Source: Pseudomonadales bacterium (GTDB lineage: Bacteria > Pseudomonadota > Gammaproteobacteria > Pseudomonadales > Azotimanducaceae). From it: a DNA stretch of 16,022 nt. The stretch spans positions 1-16,022 of the forward strand of contig JAKUTI010000034.1 of assembly GCA_022448765.1 (NCBI GenBank), given 5' to 3'. The position numbers and the translations under genes were made by a program. Under the pieces are notes generated by a model. It searched no databases. It saw only the letters and a program-made list of their open reading frames with translations, and had not been told where the DNA came from. Positions 1 to 8,269 of this stretch are shown here, in pieces (within the stretch, counting starts at the first letter, position 1; every line of letters starts with the position of its first letter).

Positions 1-1217
1 GCGAGCTCGAAGAGCATAAGGTGAGTTCAAGCCAGGTTTTCGGTGTCCGTGTTATCAAAAACGACAAAGCAGGCGTTGCCTACAGCGAGGCCGCTGATAC
101 CGCGGCGTTACGATTGATGGTGGATCAAGCGTTGGTCAATGCGGGTTATGCCCGTACAGACGCAAATGAGAAAATACCCAACACGAGTATTAGGTTGAGC
201 ACTGACGACGCCGTGCTGGCACCCACCGACGATGTGTCCGTGGAAGAGAAGATCGACGCTGTACTAAGATTAGAACGAGAGCTTGGGTCCCGAGACAAAG
301 TCAAAAATGTCCCCTACAACGGCGTCTCGGACGTGACCGCTGCTCAACGGATCTTTTCTACGGCAGGACTCGAGGCAACATCTAAGGTCCGCGCGTGTTT
401 TTCCCAAGCAGCCGCCCTCGTCGAAGAAGGCGACAAGAACGTTATGGAAGGTTGGGGACAAGGTGCGAGACGGTTTGATGAGCTCGACATTGACAATATC
501 GTCGATACAGCTCACGCCAACTGCCTAGCGTTACTGCACGGAGAGGCCATTCCCTCCGGACACTACGACGTAATATTCGACGCGCAATGTCAGCCAACGA
601 TGTTCTCGACGTTCTCAATGATGTTCTCTGGCAAAGCTGCAAAAGACGGGATCAACCCGATGCGTGACAAAGTTGGTGAAATGATCGCCGATAAAAGGCT
701 TCATCTTTTTGATTCACCCTTGTTGGATGACGGTTTCGGTTACGCGCTGTTTGACGATGAAGGCAGCCCGACGGCTCGCACGTCACTCATCTCGGGCGGC
801 AGTCTCGAAACATTCATCCATAACAGCGCAACGGCGGCGCACTTCGGCCTGCAAACGACAGGTAACGGCGCACGCTCGCCACGATCAACGCTCGAGGTGC
901 AGCTACATCAGCTCGAAATCGGCGCGGGTGACGCAGATGACGACACGGTCACTGCGGGTGAGTATCTGGAATTGACCGATCTTACCGGCACTCACTCCGG
1001 CGCCAATGCCGTGGCCGGCGATTTTAGTTTTGGTGCATCGGGTTTTTTGTGTCGAGACGGTGAGCGGGTCAAGCCGGTGCGCAACATTACCGTGGCTGGC
1101 AATTTCTACGAGATGTTGAACAAGATTAGCCTCATCGGAAAAAGCCGACGCTGGGACATGAACCGACACGCATTCATGCCGTCCATTAGATTCTCTGATA
1201 TCGCCATTTCAGGATAA
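1..1217 (+). CDS. TldE/PmbA-like metalloprotease-family subunit (5' end cut off by the window)
   Basis: The C-terminal half has the PmbA/TldE pattern: FDDEG near residue 250 (counted from a GTG at 21), a GGSLETFIHNSATAA segment, TTGNGARS, then SGANAVAGDFSFGASGFL and a C-terminal AGNFYEMLNKI. No HExxxH zinc motif is present. In this family TldD carries the metal site and TldE is the non-catalytic partner, so this is the TldE type. TldD/TldE pairs degrade unfolded peptides or mature certain ribosomal peptides in the cytoplasm. The reading frame is open from base 3 through the GTG at 21, coding ELEEHK just before it. Family members are about 450 residues against 398 from the GTG, so the true start is very likely upstream of the window. 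A tldD partner would be expected there. The sequence is fairly divergent from typical PmbA, so it could be a specialised paralogue. The family call is secure; the exact role is not. Confidence 0.87.
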   Translation, partial: ELEEHKVSSSQVFGVRVIKNDKAGVAYSEAADTAALRLMVDQALVNAGYARTDANEKIPNTSIRLSTDDAVLAPTDDVSVEEKIDAVLRLERELGSRDKVKNVPYNGVSDVTAAQRIFSTAGLEATSKVRACFSQAAALVEEGDKNVMEGWGQGARRFDELDIDNIVDTAHANCLALLHGEAIPSGHYDVIFDAQCQPTMFSTFSMMFSGKAAKDGINPMRDKVGEMIADKRLHLFDSPLLDDGFGYALFDDEGSPTARTSLISGGSLETFIHNSATAAHFGLQTTGNGARSPRSTLEVQLHQLEIGAGDADDDTVTAGEYLELTDLTGTHSGANAVAGDFSFGASGFLCRDGERVKPVRNITVAGNFYEMLNKISLIGKSRRWDMNRHAFMPSIRFSDIAISG

Positions 1218-1373
1218 CCAAGATCGCGATCCGTCAGCATGTGGTTCGATTGATCGCCAGGGCGCTAAGTATTGACGGTCCAATGTGAACGGCATCGTGG
1301 ATGCAGACAAATAACTTTTTCACTGCATTGATCAGACGTTTTGCGAATCGGTGTTCAGGTTATCGCGCGTTCC
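1218..1373. other. Intergenic region between convergent genes
   Basis: This 156-bp stretch separates the stop codons of the TldE-like gene (plus) and the small secreted protein gene (minus). It holds a 10-bp palindrome, GATCGCGATC, at 1222-1231 and a loose GATGCAG/CTGCATT inverted pair around 1300-1327 whose loop contains the T-run. Neither has the form of a standard intrinsic terminator. I see no gene here. Confidence 0.5.
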
Positions 1374-1862
1374 TCAGGATGCGTCGGCGACGGGACACCA
1401 TGTGGTCGGTCGCCATATCCTAAACGCCTCTTTCCTACAATTAGCGGCAAATCTAGCGCGCGTCCCGCCTCTAGTTTGCGGGTCCACCATGGTGTCCGTT
1501 GATGTCAGTAATAGCGCTCGGTACACGAGATAACGAGCGTATTGTTGATCGTCCAGGGCCGTACGCATTTTCTTGTCCATTTTTCGTGCATGCCGACTTC
1601 GAGCCTGTTTCATCCGTCGGGGGATATCATCTTTTTGCTGCTTCGCCATGGAAACATATTCACCCGTCAGTCCGTCGAGAAAGCTACCTACCGCCTCCCT
1701 GAAAATACCCTGTTGCGTCACGGTCATCTCAATGTCCATCGATGCATTCACGACCTGGGCTCGCAACCACGGCGGTTGCTCTCGTTCCTTAGTCTCTTTT
1801 GCATATAGCGGCCCATTGCCCGCTAGAAAGCAACAAAGACTCACTAATAATAGTCGGTTCAT
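1374..1862 (-). CDS. Small secreted protein of unknown function
   Basis: I do not recognise this 162-residue protein. The chosen start is the ATG at 1862. It begins MNRLLLVSLCCFLAGNGPLYA, a good signal peptide with likely cleavage after LYA, which puts the mature protein in the periplasm. A TTG at 1931 would add 23 residues ahead of the signal peptide and is less likely. The mature part is basic and mostly helical-looking. A lysine/arginine-rich stretch (RRMKQARSRHARKMDKKMR) is followed by a DDQQYARYLVYRALL helix, similar in style to small periplasmic proteins that count residues before an 'L-x-x-x-Q-xx-x-Y' helix. It lies 114 bp beyond the tandem ABM-like gene on the same strand and may be the last gene of that group. 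The ribosome binding site is weak. Coding status is supported mainly by the signal peptide and the length of the open frame. Confidence 0.6.
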   Translation of the reverse strand: MNRLLLVSLCCFLAGNGPLYAKETKEREQPPWLRAQVVNASMDIEMTVTQQGIFREAVGSFLDGLTGEYVSMAKQQKDDIPRRMKQARSRHARKMDKKMRTALDDQQYARYLVYRALLLTSTDTMVDPQTRGGTRARFAANCRKEAFRIWRPTTWCPVADAS

Positions 1863-1976
1863 CCGTCCAGCTCGCCGGTCTGGCTCCCCGCGAATCATAA
1901 GCTGGCCGAAGAATAATCTAGTGTCACTCAATCACCAGGGTGAAATTCGATTAAGGACTTTGCGTGAAGATAGGGC

Positions 1977-2684
1977 TCAACGCCACATGAATCCATAGCC
2001 CGTGGTCCGGTAGGTTTTCATGAAGGTTCTTTCAGATGTTACTCCGGCTTCGAGGAACTTCGACCCTAACGCAATATGCTGCGGATCGTTGCTGTGTTTA
2101 TCTACTGCCGCCATATCGGAGCACGCCATCACGAATAGGAGGTCGCCTTCCTTAATGTCGGCACGATCGTTATCTGAATTGGCAAAGCCACCACTGTAAA
2201 TCAGCGTGTCTGGCTCGTTCGCAAGGCAATAATCGGCGTGTCCATTCGTCAATTCGACAAACTTGTCACGCATTGCCTCGTCCGAAAAGCGCATACCAAG
2301 CAGCACCAAAATCGCACCTTCCGAGATCGCCAGGTCTCCGCGCTCGGGCCTCGACCACCATCCGTAATTCGGTGCGTCAGCGAAGCTACTGGCATAGACC
2401 ATCCGTTTGGTCATATTTCGTTCTGCCATGGCGTCCATCAGGGCTTTATGTGCTGGCCGTTCAGAGTGTATTTTCAGACTCGATTCACCATGGGCGTAGC
2501 GTTCGAAGATCAGCACGCCGTTTTCATCTTCCACGTTGATGGCCGCTGCGTACGCTAGTGTTTCAGGTTCACCATCTCGCGCATCGACAGCGCGCTTGTT
2601 CCATTCCGAGAGCCACTCTTCCATGGAATTGCTTTCGGGCCGAATCTGGAACTCGACAACGGTGGATTGAGGTTGATTGCTCAC
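1977..2684 (-). CDS. Tandem dimeric alpha/beta-barrel (ABM-like) protein
   Basis: The 235-residue product appears to be two fused ferredoxin-like ABM units. The first, roughly residues 5-110, has VVEFQI as a first strand, an amphipathic helix, GVLIFERYAHGESSLKIHSE and a second helix. The second, roughly 125-215, has ILVLLGMRF, a helix, EPDTLIYSGGF and GDLLFVMACSDMAAVDKHSND. Single-domain relatives of about 100 residues form homodimers and act as quinol monooxygenases, haem-degrading enzymes or simple ligand-binding proteins; a fusion would form the barrel within one chain. The start is a GTG at 2684 with a strong AAGGAG site 6-7 bases upstream (about 2691-2696). It follows the dimethylformamidase-like gene by 42 bp on the same strand, so co-transcription is likely. 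No haem or metal ligand can be assigned from sequence. The fold call is reasonable; the reaction is unknown. Confidence 0.7.
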   Translation of the reverse strand: MSNQPQSTVVEFQIRPESNSMEEWLSEWNKRAVDARDGEPETLAYAAAINVEDENGVLIFERYAHGESSLKIHSERPAHKALMDAMAERNMTKRMVYASSFADAPNYGWWSRPERGDLAISEGAILVLLGMRFSDEAMRDKFVELTNGHADYCLANEPDTLIYSGGFANSDNDRADIKEGDLLFVMACSDMAAVDKHSNDPQHIALGSKFLEAGVTSERTFMKTYRTTGYGFMWR

Positions 2685-2689
2685 AGCCA

Positions 2690-2697
2690 GCTCCTTT
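2690..2697 (-). promoter_or_regulatory. Strong Shine-Dalgarno site fixing the GTG start at 2684
   Basis: On the minus strand the bases read GAAAGGAGCTGGCTGTG, giving AAGGAG six to seven bases before the GTG. This is the main reason for choosing that GTG as the start of the tandem ABM-like gene. Confidence 0.7.
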
Positions 2698-2726
2698 CAT
2701 TCCTTTGAATAAGCTCGAAGCATACT

Positions 2727-4832
2727 TTATTCGTCGGGGGGATAATCAAACGGCACAGCGTCATTGAACCTTTTCAACACATTTCTCGTTAACGTCTCAA
2801 TCACGTTGTCGTAGTTGTTGTGAGATAACGAACCCGTGTATGAGATAGATCCGACGCTAAACACGGCGCCACCGGAGGGTGTCTCAAAAAACGTCATGTC
2901 GGCTCTTACCTTCGAGTCCCTCGTCAACGGATGCATCATGTGAAACTCTTCCTTGACCCGAAGCATCCCTACATTGTGATCTTCCGATGTGGCTATGATT
3001 AAAGCGTGCAACGGTGATCCGAGCGATGCGTCCCATCGGTCGATCTCCTCCCCGGCGGCCCCTCCTCCTTGAACGCCAAAGTCCCCCCAAATCTCCGTTT
3101 GATCGATACCGGCCACAATAAAAGCCGCTCGCGGATCCTTCGCTCCTTCACGGACTCTGTAATAGCTTCCCCCGTCAAACCCCTGAGCTGCAAAACCTAT
3201 ACCCACCAATTCGTTGGGAGCACCACCCAGACGTCTCCACAATCCACCGTATTGCCCATCAAATTGTTGATAGTACTCGCCAGGATTTGAGATCCAGGCC
3301 CTGGTGCCATCCTCAGCGCGCCTGACTTCAATAATTGCGGGGTTTTCAGGACAGAAGGAGATTCGCCAATAAAAACCATTTCCCCCCAAGTACATCAGCC
3401 GACCAGACTGTGCAAGCCACTCGGACAGAGCATTTCGCATAGGGGTTGAGTAGTACTCTGGATGACTGCCGGTGATGAGAACACGATAACCGTCAATTGC
3501 ATCGAGACCTTCGAGGTGAAGATCTTCATCTGTAACGACGTCAAAATCTTGGTCGATAGCAGCTAGCCAAGCGGTTATATGTGTATCGGCATTAAATGCC
3601 CATGTCCCCGTCTTCGGTCTGAAATTAAGAACGGGTCTAAGTCGCGAGGAAAAATGCACACCACTGCCGTCCGCATGATGCTCGTAGAGAGAAAAACCGA
3701 CGTCTTTGTGTGCCGACAAGAACGCCTGATTCGCGTCGACAATGCGTGTCTCTCCCAATAGACCTCCGGAAGCGAGCCTGATATTTGCGTAGGCTAGATA
3801 GGTCGCTGAAGGGACCAAATAGGCAATGCTTGATCCCCGCCGACCTTTCGGGGCGCGCACGAAAAATGGGACGTACTCCTCCGAGTCTTCTTGGATGATC
3901 TTGAACGCATACTGCCCACTCTGAAGATGCTTAGGGACCGACCAACTGACAACATCTCGCCAACCTGCGTCCGTCAAGTCATCCTCATGAAAGTGGATTG
4001 CTGCATATTGCGCTGGCACATCTTGATAGTTTTGATACGCCCCGTCCCAACACGCTCCACGGACGGCCCTCGTGGGCGTTTGAAACAGCAGGCCGTCTCG
4101 GCCGTGCTCCGACGAATCTTTTATGACCTGCGTATCAATACCCAACGAAAAATCCCAACGGGCAATAGTTTCACCATCCGACTGAATCGAGGGGGCTTCC
4201 AACCGACCGTTAAAGCAATCGATCGCAGCTTCGGTTGCAGCAAAAATCCAATCACCCGCCCCGATTTCAAGATCAACGTCGCCGATAATCGTCCGAATCA
4301 AAAGTTTTTCGGCACTACCTGACGGTAGTTTTTTGATCTTGAGGGTGACGGGATGTCCAAACTCAAGCGACACGTCGTACCATCGATGGCTTTGAACGGA
4401 TATTTCAATAAACAAGTCCGCACCCGACGACGACACCCCAAACCCATGCTCGGTGAGGTAGAGCTTGACGCCGGCCATATTGAGCAGAGTCTGTGGTTCT
4501 TCTCTTGGGAGCGTTGGGTAAACCAGAACGTTCAAATGTCCTTCGGTCAATTCGGGCATCGAGGGGACTAATCCATACGAACCAAGGGCTAAAGATTGAA
4601 ATGGAATATCGATCGACTCACCCAAACTAGCTTCGACGGTTTCTTCGATAAATCCGGTCCCATGAGGTCTATCGTCGCCACTGATCAGATGGACCACCGA
4701 ACCTCGTGCCGGCCCTGGCTTGTAACTGCTGAGTTTTAAGGCAATGGATTCGCCCGGTGACACCGATATCTTGTCGCAATAACCGATGACGTCCTTGACG
4801 AACCCACCTGGAAGCTCGGGGTTTATAGCCAT
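2727..4832 (-). CDS. N,N-dimethylformamidase large-subunit-like protein
   Basis: This 701-residue protein resembles the large (beta) subunit of N,N-dimethylformamidase, a mononuclear-iron amidohydrolase. Residues 1-130 form a beta-rich N-terminal region (CDKISVSPGESIALKLSSY). About 140-265 look like a concanavalin/LamG-type jelly roll (RWDFSLGIDTQVIKDSSEHGRDG). The catalytic-type domain runs from about 315 to the end, with YLAYAN (345-350), ITGSHPEYYSTPM (453-465), GGNGFYWR (483-490), IEVRRAEDG (501-509) and a late TSEDHNVGM segment. The known enzyme binds iron with two tyrosines and one glutamate; Tyr460 or Tyr461 and Glu502 are candidates here, but I cannot align them with certainty. The known enzyme also needs a small subunit of about 130 residues, and none is adjacent. 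There is no signal peptide. The ATG at 4832 is preceded by GGGGGT. It lies between the PQQ dehydrogenase and tandem ABM genes on the same strand. Family is likely; substrate is unknown and need not be dimethylformamide. Confidence 0.78.
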   Translation of the reverse strand: MAINPELPGGFVKDVIGYCDKISVSPGESIALKLSSYKPGPARGSVVHLISGDDRPHGTGFIEETVEASLGESIDIPFQSLALGSYGLVPSMPELTEGHLNVLVYPTLPREEPQTLLNMAGVKLYLTEHGFGVSSSGADLFIEISVQSHRWYDVSLEFGHPVTLKIKKLPSGSAEKLLIRTIIGDVDLEIGAGDWIFAATEAAIDCFNGRLEAPSIQSDGETIARWDFSLGIDTQVIKDSSEHGRDGLLFQTPTRAVRGACWDGAYQNYQDVPAQYAAIHFHEDDLTDAGWRDVVSWSVPKHLQSGQYAFKIIQEDSEEYVPFFVRAPKGRRGSSIAYLVPSATYLAYANIRLASGGLLGETRIVDANQAFLSAHKDVGFSLYEHHADGSGVHFSSRLRPVLNFRPKTGTWAFNADTHITAWLAAIDQDFDVVTDEDLHLEGLDAIDGYRVLITGSHPEYYSTPMRNALSEWLAQSGRLMYLGGNGFYWRISFCPENPAIIEVRRAEDGTRAWISNPGEYYQQFDGQYGGLWRRLGGAPNELVGIGFAAQGFDGGSYYRVREGAKDPRAAFIVAGIDQTEIWGDFGVQGGGAAGEEIDRWDASLGSPLHALIIATSEDHNVGMLRVKEEFHMMHPLTRDSKVRADMTFFETPSGGAVFSVGSISYTGSLSHNNYDNVIETLTRNVLKRFNDAVPFDYPPDE

Positions 4833-4972
4833 ACGAATCTACCCCCGGTTATTGATCCCGAACATGCAAGGCCTGCCTCTAACTTCATCAATCTCACGTC
4901 GAATTGCAGCGAGCGCTCAAAAGAGTGTCGAACGAGTCAGCGACAGGAGTAATTCGGTCACGAGAGACAGGT
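4833..4972. other. Intergenic region upstream of the dimethylformamidase-like gene
   Basis: These 140 bp separate the PQQ dehydrogenase stop from the next start on the minus strand. The only local features are an 8-bp GAGCGCTC palindrome around 4911 and the GGGGGT Shine-Dalgarno-like stretch near 4842-4847. I found no convincing terminator or promoter, although the length leaves room for one. Confidence 0.4.
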
Positions 4973-7228
4973 TTATTCCGCCAAAGCGTAAGCGATCACG
5001 CTTCCACCCGACTTCTGGTTTCCAGGCACAGTGACCAATACGTATTGTCGTCCCGTCGTCGGACTCACGTAACTCATCGGCGTAGCGTCGGAAGCCGAAC
5101 GGAGCTCGTCCTGCCAGACGACATCGCCCGTCAGCGTATCCATAGCGCGTAACCGTCCGTCGATCACACCGGCGTTAAAGATTAGTCCGCTTGCAGTCAC
5201 GAAAGAGCCTGCCGTGTAAGGAAATCCTAAGTTGAGCGGCCCTACACCCCTACGCCAAAGGATCTCTTGACTCGTGAGGTCCACTACGGCGATCTCTCCG
5301 TAGGGTGGTTTCAAGCAGGGCAAGCCTATCGGAGAAGCAAACATCCCCACGCGAGCGGCGAAGGGTGTTCCTCGTTGCGGGCCACCGATGCCAAAACCGG
5401 CTGATGCACCCGCCCTCGTCCCCTTCACAACGTCCTCTCTTGGAATCATGTGAATGGTCCAGGCCAGATGAAGGTTGTTCACTACCATCAGCTGCCGCTC
5501 TTCATCGACGGCCACGCTGCCCCAGTTCATGCCGCCCGCGGGGCCCGGATAATGAAGCGTTCCCCGGATGGACGGGGGCGTCATGGGGCCTTCGTAACGA
5601 AGGTTATAAAACGCTTTACGACAGGCCATCTGATCAAACGGTGAGATGCCAAAGAGGTCTTGTTCAAGTACTCGAGGATGCGCAAACGACGGCATGCCCG
5701 AAGAAAAAGGTTGCGTCGGACTCGATCGTTCATCGGGCAGATCTGTTTGGGGAACCTCTCGTTCAACGATATCGGTTAGTGGCTCACCGGTTGCTCTATC
5801 CAATACAAAGAGCTCACCGCGTTTGGTGGGGACGATCACGGCTTTGCGCATAACGCCATCAAGGTTTAGATCGACGAGTGTTGGTTGCGACGGGACGTCG
5901 TAGTCCCAAATATCGTGATGGGTGGTTTGAAAATGCCAGCGCGTCAGACCGGTTTTCGCATCGATCGCGACGATGGAGCTGGCGTAGGTGTCCATGACTT
6001 CGGTACGGTGACCCCCAAAGTAATCCGGGGTGGCGTTACCCGTCGGCACATAAACCAAGCCCAATTGATCATCGGCCGAGGTCAGACTCCACACATTGGG
6101 GGTACCACGAGTATAGAAACTGCCGGCCTCGGGTAGATCCGTTTGTCCTTCGCGGCCGATATCCCAGGCCCACAACAAATGACCCGTACGAGGGTCATAG
6201 CCACGAACCACACCCGAAGGTTCTTCGGTTTCCTGGTTGTCCATGACCCAACCGCCGACAACCAGCGCGCCACTCGCAACGGTGGGTGGCGACGTAACAA
6301 AATAATAGAGGGGTTTCACAGGGCCCATCCCCGCAAGTAAAGAGATCTCTCCGGTGCCACCAAATTCGTCGCAAAGCTCTCCCGTCGATCTGTCCACGGC
6401 GATCATGCGGGCGTCCGTTGTCGCCGTGTAGATCCTTGCTGCACAGTGTTCGCCCTCGGGACGACCTGGAATATGGTAATGCGTGACGCCGCGACAATTG
6501 CCCAGAATTCCATACGCAGGAGTTTTGTTTTCCGGGTCAAAACGCCAGCGTTCAACACCACTATCGGCATCAAGCGCTAGCATCACATTCTGGGCAGTAC
6601 AAAGGTACAGACCATCATCTATTTGAATGGGTGTACCGCTGAAGCGACCAACGCGATAGGTATCCGCTTGCCAGACCCGCGTTAGTTTTCCAACGTTTTC
6701 TTTGTTGATCTGCGCGTGAGGAACGTAACGCGTACCCGCCTGGCTGGCACCGTAGGCCTCCCAATCCCCGAGGTTCTGAGTCGTTCCGTAGCGCTTATCC
6801 TCAAAGGGTAAAACGTCGTTACTCAATAAATTGACGGTCATCGCGGACAGCACGCCCAAGCTTGCGACCCCGCAGATCTGCACCGTGCGCATCCTGAACA
6901 AGGCTGGAAGATCGTCATCCCAAAGTTGTCGACGAATAGTCGGCGTGGAAAGCCATAGTGCAAGCAGACCGATCAGCCATATGCGAGACCCCACTAACCA
7001 GAATTCAAACTGGGCCTCGTAAACGGCCCAAGCGAGCGTTAACAGAAGCGCTCCGGCAAACACGTAAAATCCCCGCTTTCGCTTTCGCCAGAAATCGACA
7101 GCACTGAACGTCATCAGCAAACCTGTCACCAGGTAGTAGGGCGTCCCGCCCATCAACGCGAGCTCCGCACCCACCCAGATCATAGGTAGTCCAAGAATGC
7201 CGAGAACGATGGCGGTGCTTCTTATCAT
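4973..7228 (-). CDS. Membrane-bound PQQ-dependent dehydrogenase, glucose/quinate/shikimate type
   Basis: The 751-residue product has the layout of membrane glucose or quinate dehydrogenases. About five hydrophobic helices in the first 135 residues (roughly 5-27, 31-46, 54-71, 78-95, 115-135) anchor the enzyme and donate electrons to ubiquinone. A periplasmic eight-bladed propeller starting at GDWEAYGASQAGTRY (154-168) follows. Visible family residues are the CRGVTHYH segment (245-252), which fits the PQQ-contacting histidine, HDIWDYD (438-444), in which Asp442 fits the catalytic base, and Lys469 in VPTKRGELFVLDRATG, which fits the catalytic lysine of Escherichia coli Gcd by spacing. Length is close to the 796 of Gcd. 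It oxidises a sugar, cyclitol or other alcohol in the periplasm; the substrate cannot be read from sequence. No pqq biosynthesis gene is in the window. It sits 105 bp after the PhyH gene and 140 bp before the dimethylformamidase-like gene, all on the minus strand. Confidence 0.92.
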   Translation of the reverse strand: MIRSTAIVLGILGLPMIWVGAELALMGGTPYYLVTGLLMTFSAVDFWRKRKRGFYVFAGALLLTLAWAVYEAQFEFWLVGSRIWLIGLLALWLSTPTIRRQLWDDDLPALFRMRTVQICGVASLGVLSAMTVNLLSNDVLPFEDKRYGTTQNLGDWEAYGASQAGTRYVPHAQINKENVGKLTRVWQADTYRVGRFSGTPIQIDDGLYLCTAQNVMLALDADSGVERWRFDPENKTPAYGILGNCRGVTHYHIPGRPEGEHCAARIYTATTDARMIAVDRSTGELCDEFGGTGEISLLAGMGPVKPLYYFVTSPPTVASGALVVGGWVMDNQETEEPSGVVRGYDPRTGHLLWAWDIGREGQTDLPEAGSFYTRGTPNVWSLTSADDQLGLVYVPTGNATPDYFGGHRTEVMDTYASSIVAIDAKTGLTRWHFQTTHHDIWDYDVPSQPTLVDLNLDGVMRKAVIVPTKRGELFVLDRATGEPLTDIVEREVPQTDLPDERSSPTQPFSSGMPSFAHPRVLEQDLFGISPFDQMACRKAFYNLRYEGPMTPPSIRGTLHYPGPAGGMNWGSVAVDEERQLMVVNNLHLAWTIHMIPREDVVKGTRAGASAGFGIGGPQRGTPFAARVGMFASPIGLPCLKPPYGEIAVVDLTSQEILWRRGVGPLNLGFPYTAGSFVTASGLIFNAGVIDGRLRAMDTLTGDVVWQDELRSASDATPMSYVSPTTGRQYVLVTVPGNQKSGGSVIAYALAE

Positions 7229-7333
7229 CGATCCCGCATCACCCGGATGTTTCCATCAATTGATCTCTCGCAAAGGATCTATGTAACAAGGGGCGATCCA
7301 ATGTGAAACGACTTAAATCCCTGAAATACACCG

Positions 7334-8209
7334 CTACTCGTCCGCGTGTTCTTTGAAATACATCAGCGGGTCGGTGTAATCCACACTGCCATAGAGGAAG
7401 TTGACCTTTTGGAATCCTAGTAAACGTTGCAATTTCTCGGGAAGGGACAGCCACACGTCGCGCGGAATCCCCACGTACTGATTTTCCTGTTGCCTTAACC
7501 ACGACAAATTAAAATTGAAGTTAATTGAACGGCGCCTTTTGTCTTTTGTTGAGTTGCCTCCGCCCGCATGCCACAAGGCGCCGTCGAAGACCAATAGCGA
7601 TCCCGCCGGCATCTCGGCGAAAATGAAGCCCTCTTCTTGCTTTACTGGATGAGTCCACCGATGACTTTTTGGAACGAGTCGAGTTGCCCCGTTCGATTCG
7701 GAAAAATCGTCGAGAGCAATTAGAGTATTGGCGATAAAGGGCGGCCTGGGTCGAGGTAGCGGATAATGGCCATCGTCCTGATGAAGCCCCTGTGGATCAA
7801 CACCGGGATCCGGACACATCGCCGTGGCCACCGACATCTGAAACGATGGCCCTAACACACCCTCGATAATTAGAAGCAACAACGGGTCGATCGCAATACC
7901 GTCGACGGCACGCGTCTTGGCGAATAAATTGTGGACATGGACTGCCTGTACGCCGTAATAGCCTTTTCGAGAACTACCTTGTGAATCGTTCGCGTTTCGC
8001 GTCCCGGTCATCTCGAATATCGGCGCCATCTGTTCACGAATCGCGTCAAGTTCTTGCCTCGGCAAAAAGTCCTGAATGATGGCGAAGCCTTGATGTTCGA
8101 CGTCTTGTACCGCTTTCTTCACCCGAGCCGAATCGGTCGCGTCCACTTTAAGACCTTCAGTGAGGGGCCGTGGTGGTCTCAGAGAATTCACCCGCTCGAC
8201 ATAGTCCAT
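7334..8209 (-). CDS. Phytanoyl-CoA dioxygenase (PhyH) family non-haem iron oxygenase
   Basis: The 291-residue protein belongs to the PhyH family of Fe(II)/2-oxoglutarate oxygenases, which hydroxylate or otherwise oxidise unactivated carbons using oxygen and 2-oxoglutarate. The iron-binding triad is visible: LHQDDGHYP supplies His143 and Asp145, and ALWHAGGGN supplies His214. Arginines in KRRRSINFNF (226-228) fit the 2-oxoglutarate carboxylate contact. The N-terminal VEHQGFAIIQDFL and the mid-protein SESNGATRLVPKSHRW are also typical. Length fits the family. No signal peptide is present, so it is cytoplasmic. I chose the ATG at 8209 over the TTG immediately before it (8212). It is the first of five co-directional minus-strand genes, and its upstream region holds a 9-bp dyad at 8270-8301. 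Bacterial members act on natural products and lipids of many kinds, so the substrate is not predictable. Confidence 0.9.
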   Translation of the reverse strand: MDYVERVNSLRPPRPLTEGLKVDATDSARVKKAVQDVEHQGFAIIQDFLPRQELDAIREQMAPIFEMTGTRNANDSQGSSRKGYYGVQAVHVHNLFAKTRAVDGIAIDPLLLLIIEGVLGPSFQMSVATAMCPDPGVDPQGLHQDDGHYPLPRPRPPFIANTLIALDDFSESNGATRLVPKSHRWTHPVKQEEGFIFAEMPAGSLLVFDGALWHAGGGNSTKDKRRRSINFNFNLSWLRQQENQYVGIPRDVWLSLPEKLQRLLGFQKVNFLYGSVDYTDPLMYFKEHADE

Positions 8210-8269
8210 CAAACCGCGCTCTTCATCGCTCGAATTCGATAGGTAGTTTCATATTTGCCCATAAGCGTG

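Noticed and set aside
1296..1330. GATGCAG/CTGCATT inverted pair with a T-run nearby as a terminator for the TldE-like gene
   Set aside because: The T-run lies inside the 16-nt loop, not after the stem, and the stem has only 7 pairs.
1863..1931. N-terminal extension of the small secreted protein from a TTG at 1931
   Set aside because: It would put 23 residues before a complete signal peptide that starts at the ATG at 1862.
1573..1998. 141-residue plus-strand open frame opposite the small secreted protein
   Set aside because: It is rich in cysteine, serine and arginine with no recognisable domain, while the minus strand carries a good signal peptide.
5305..5853. 182-residue open frame on the plus strand opposite the PQQ dehydrogenase
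   Set aside because: It has low-complexity, serine/arginine-rich composition typical of an antisense shadow and lies wholly within a conserved gene.
7255..7264. 10-bp palindrome ATCAATTGAT between the PhyH and PQQ dehydrogenase genes
   Set aside because: It is short and AT-rich, with no further structure or matching copy nearby; it is likely chance.
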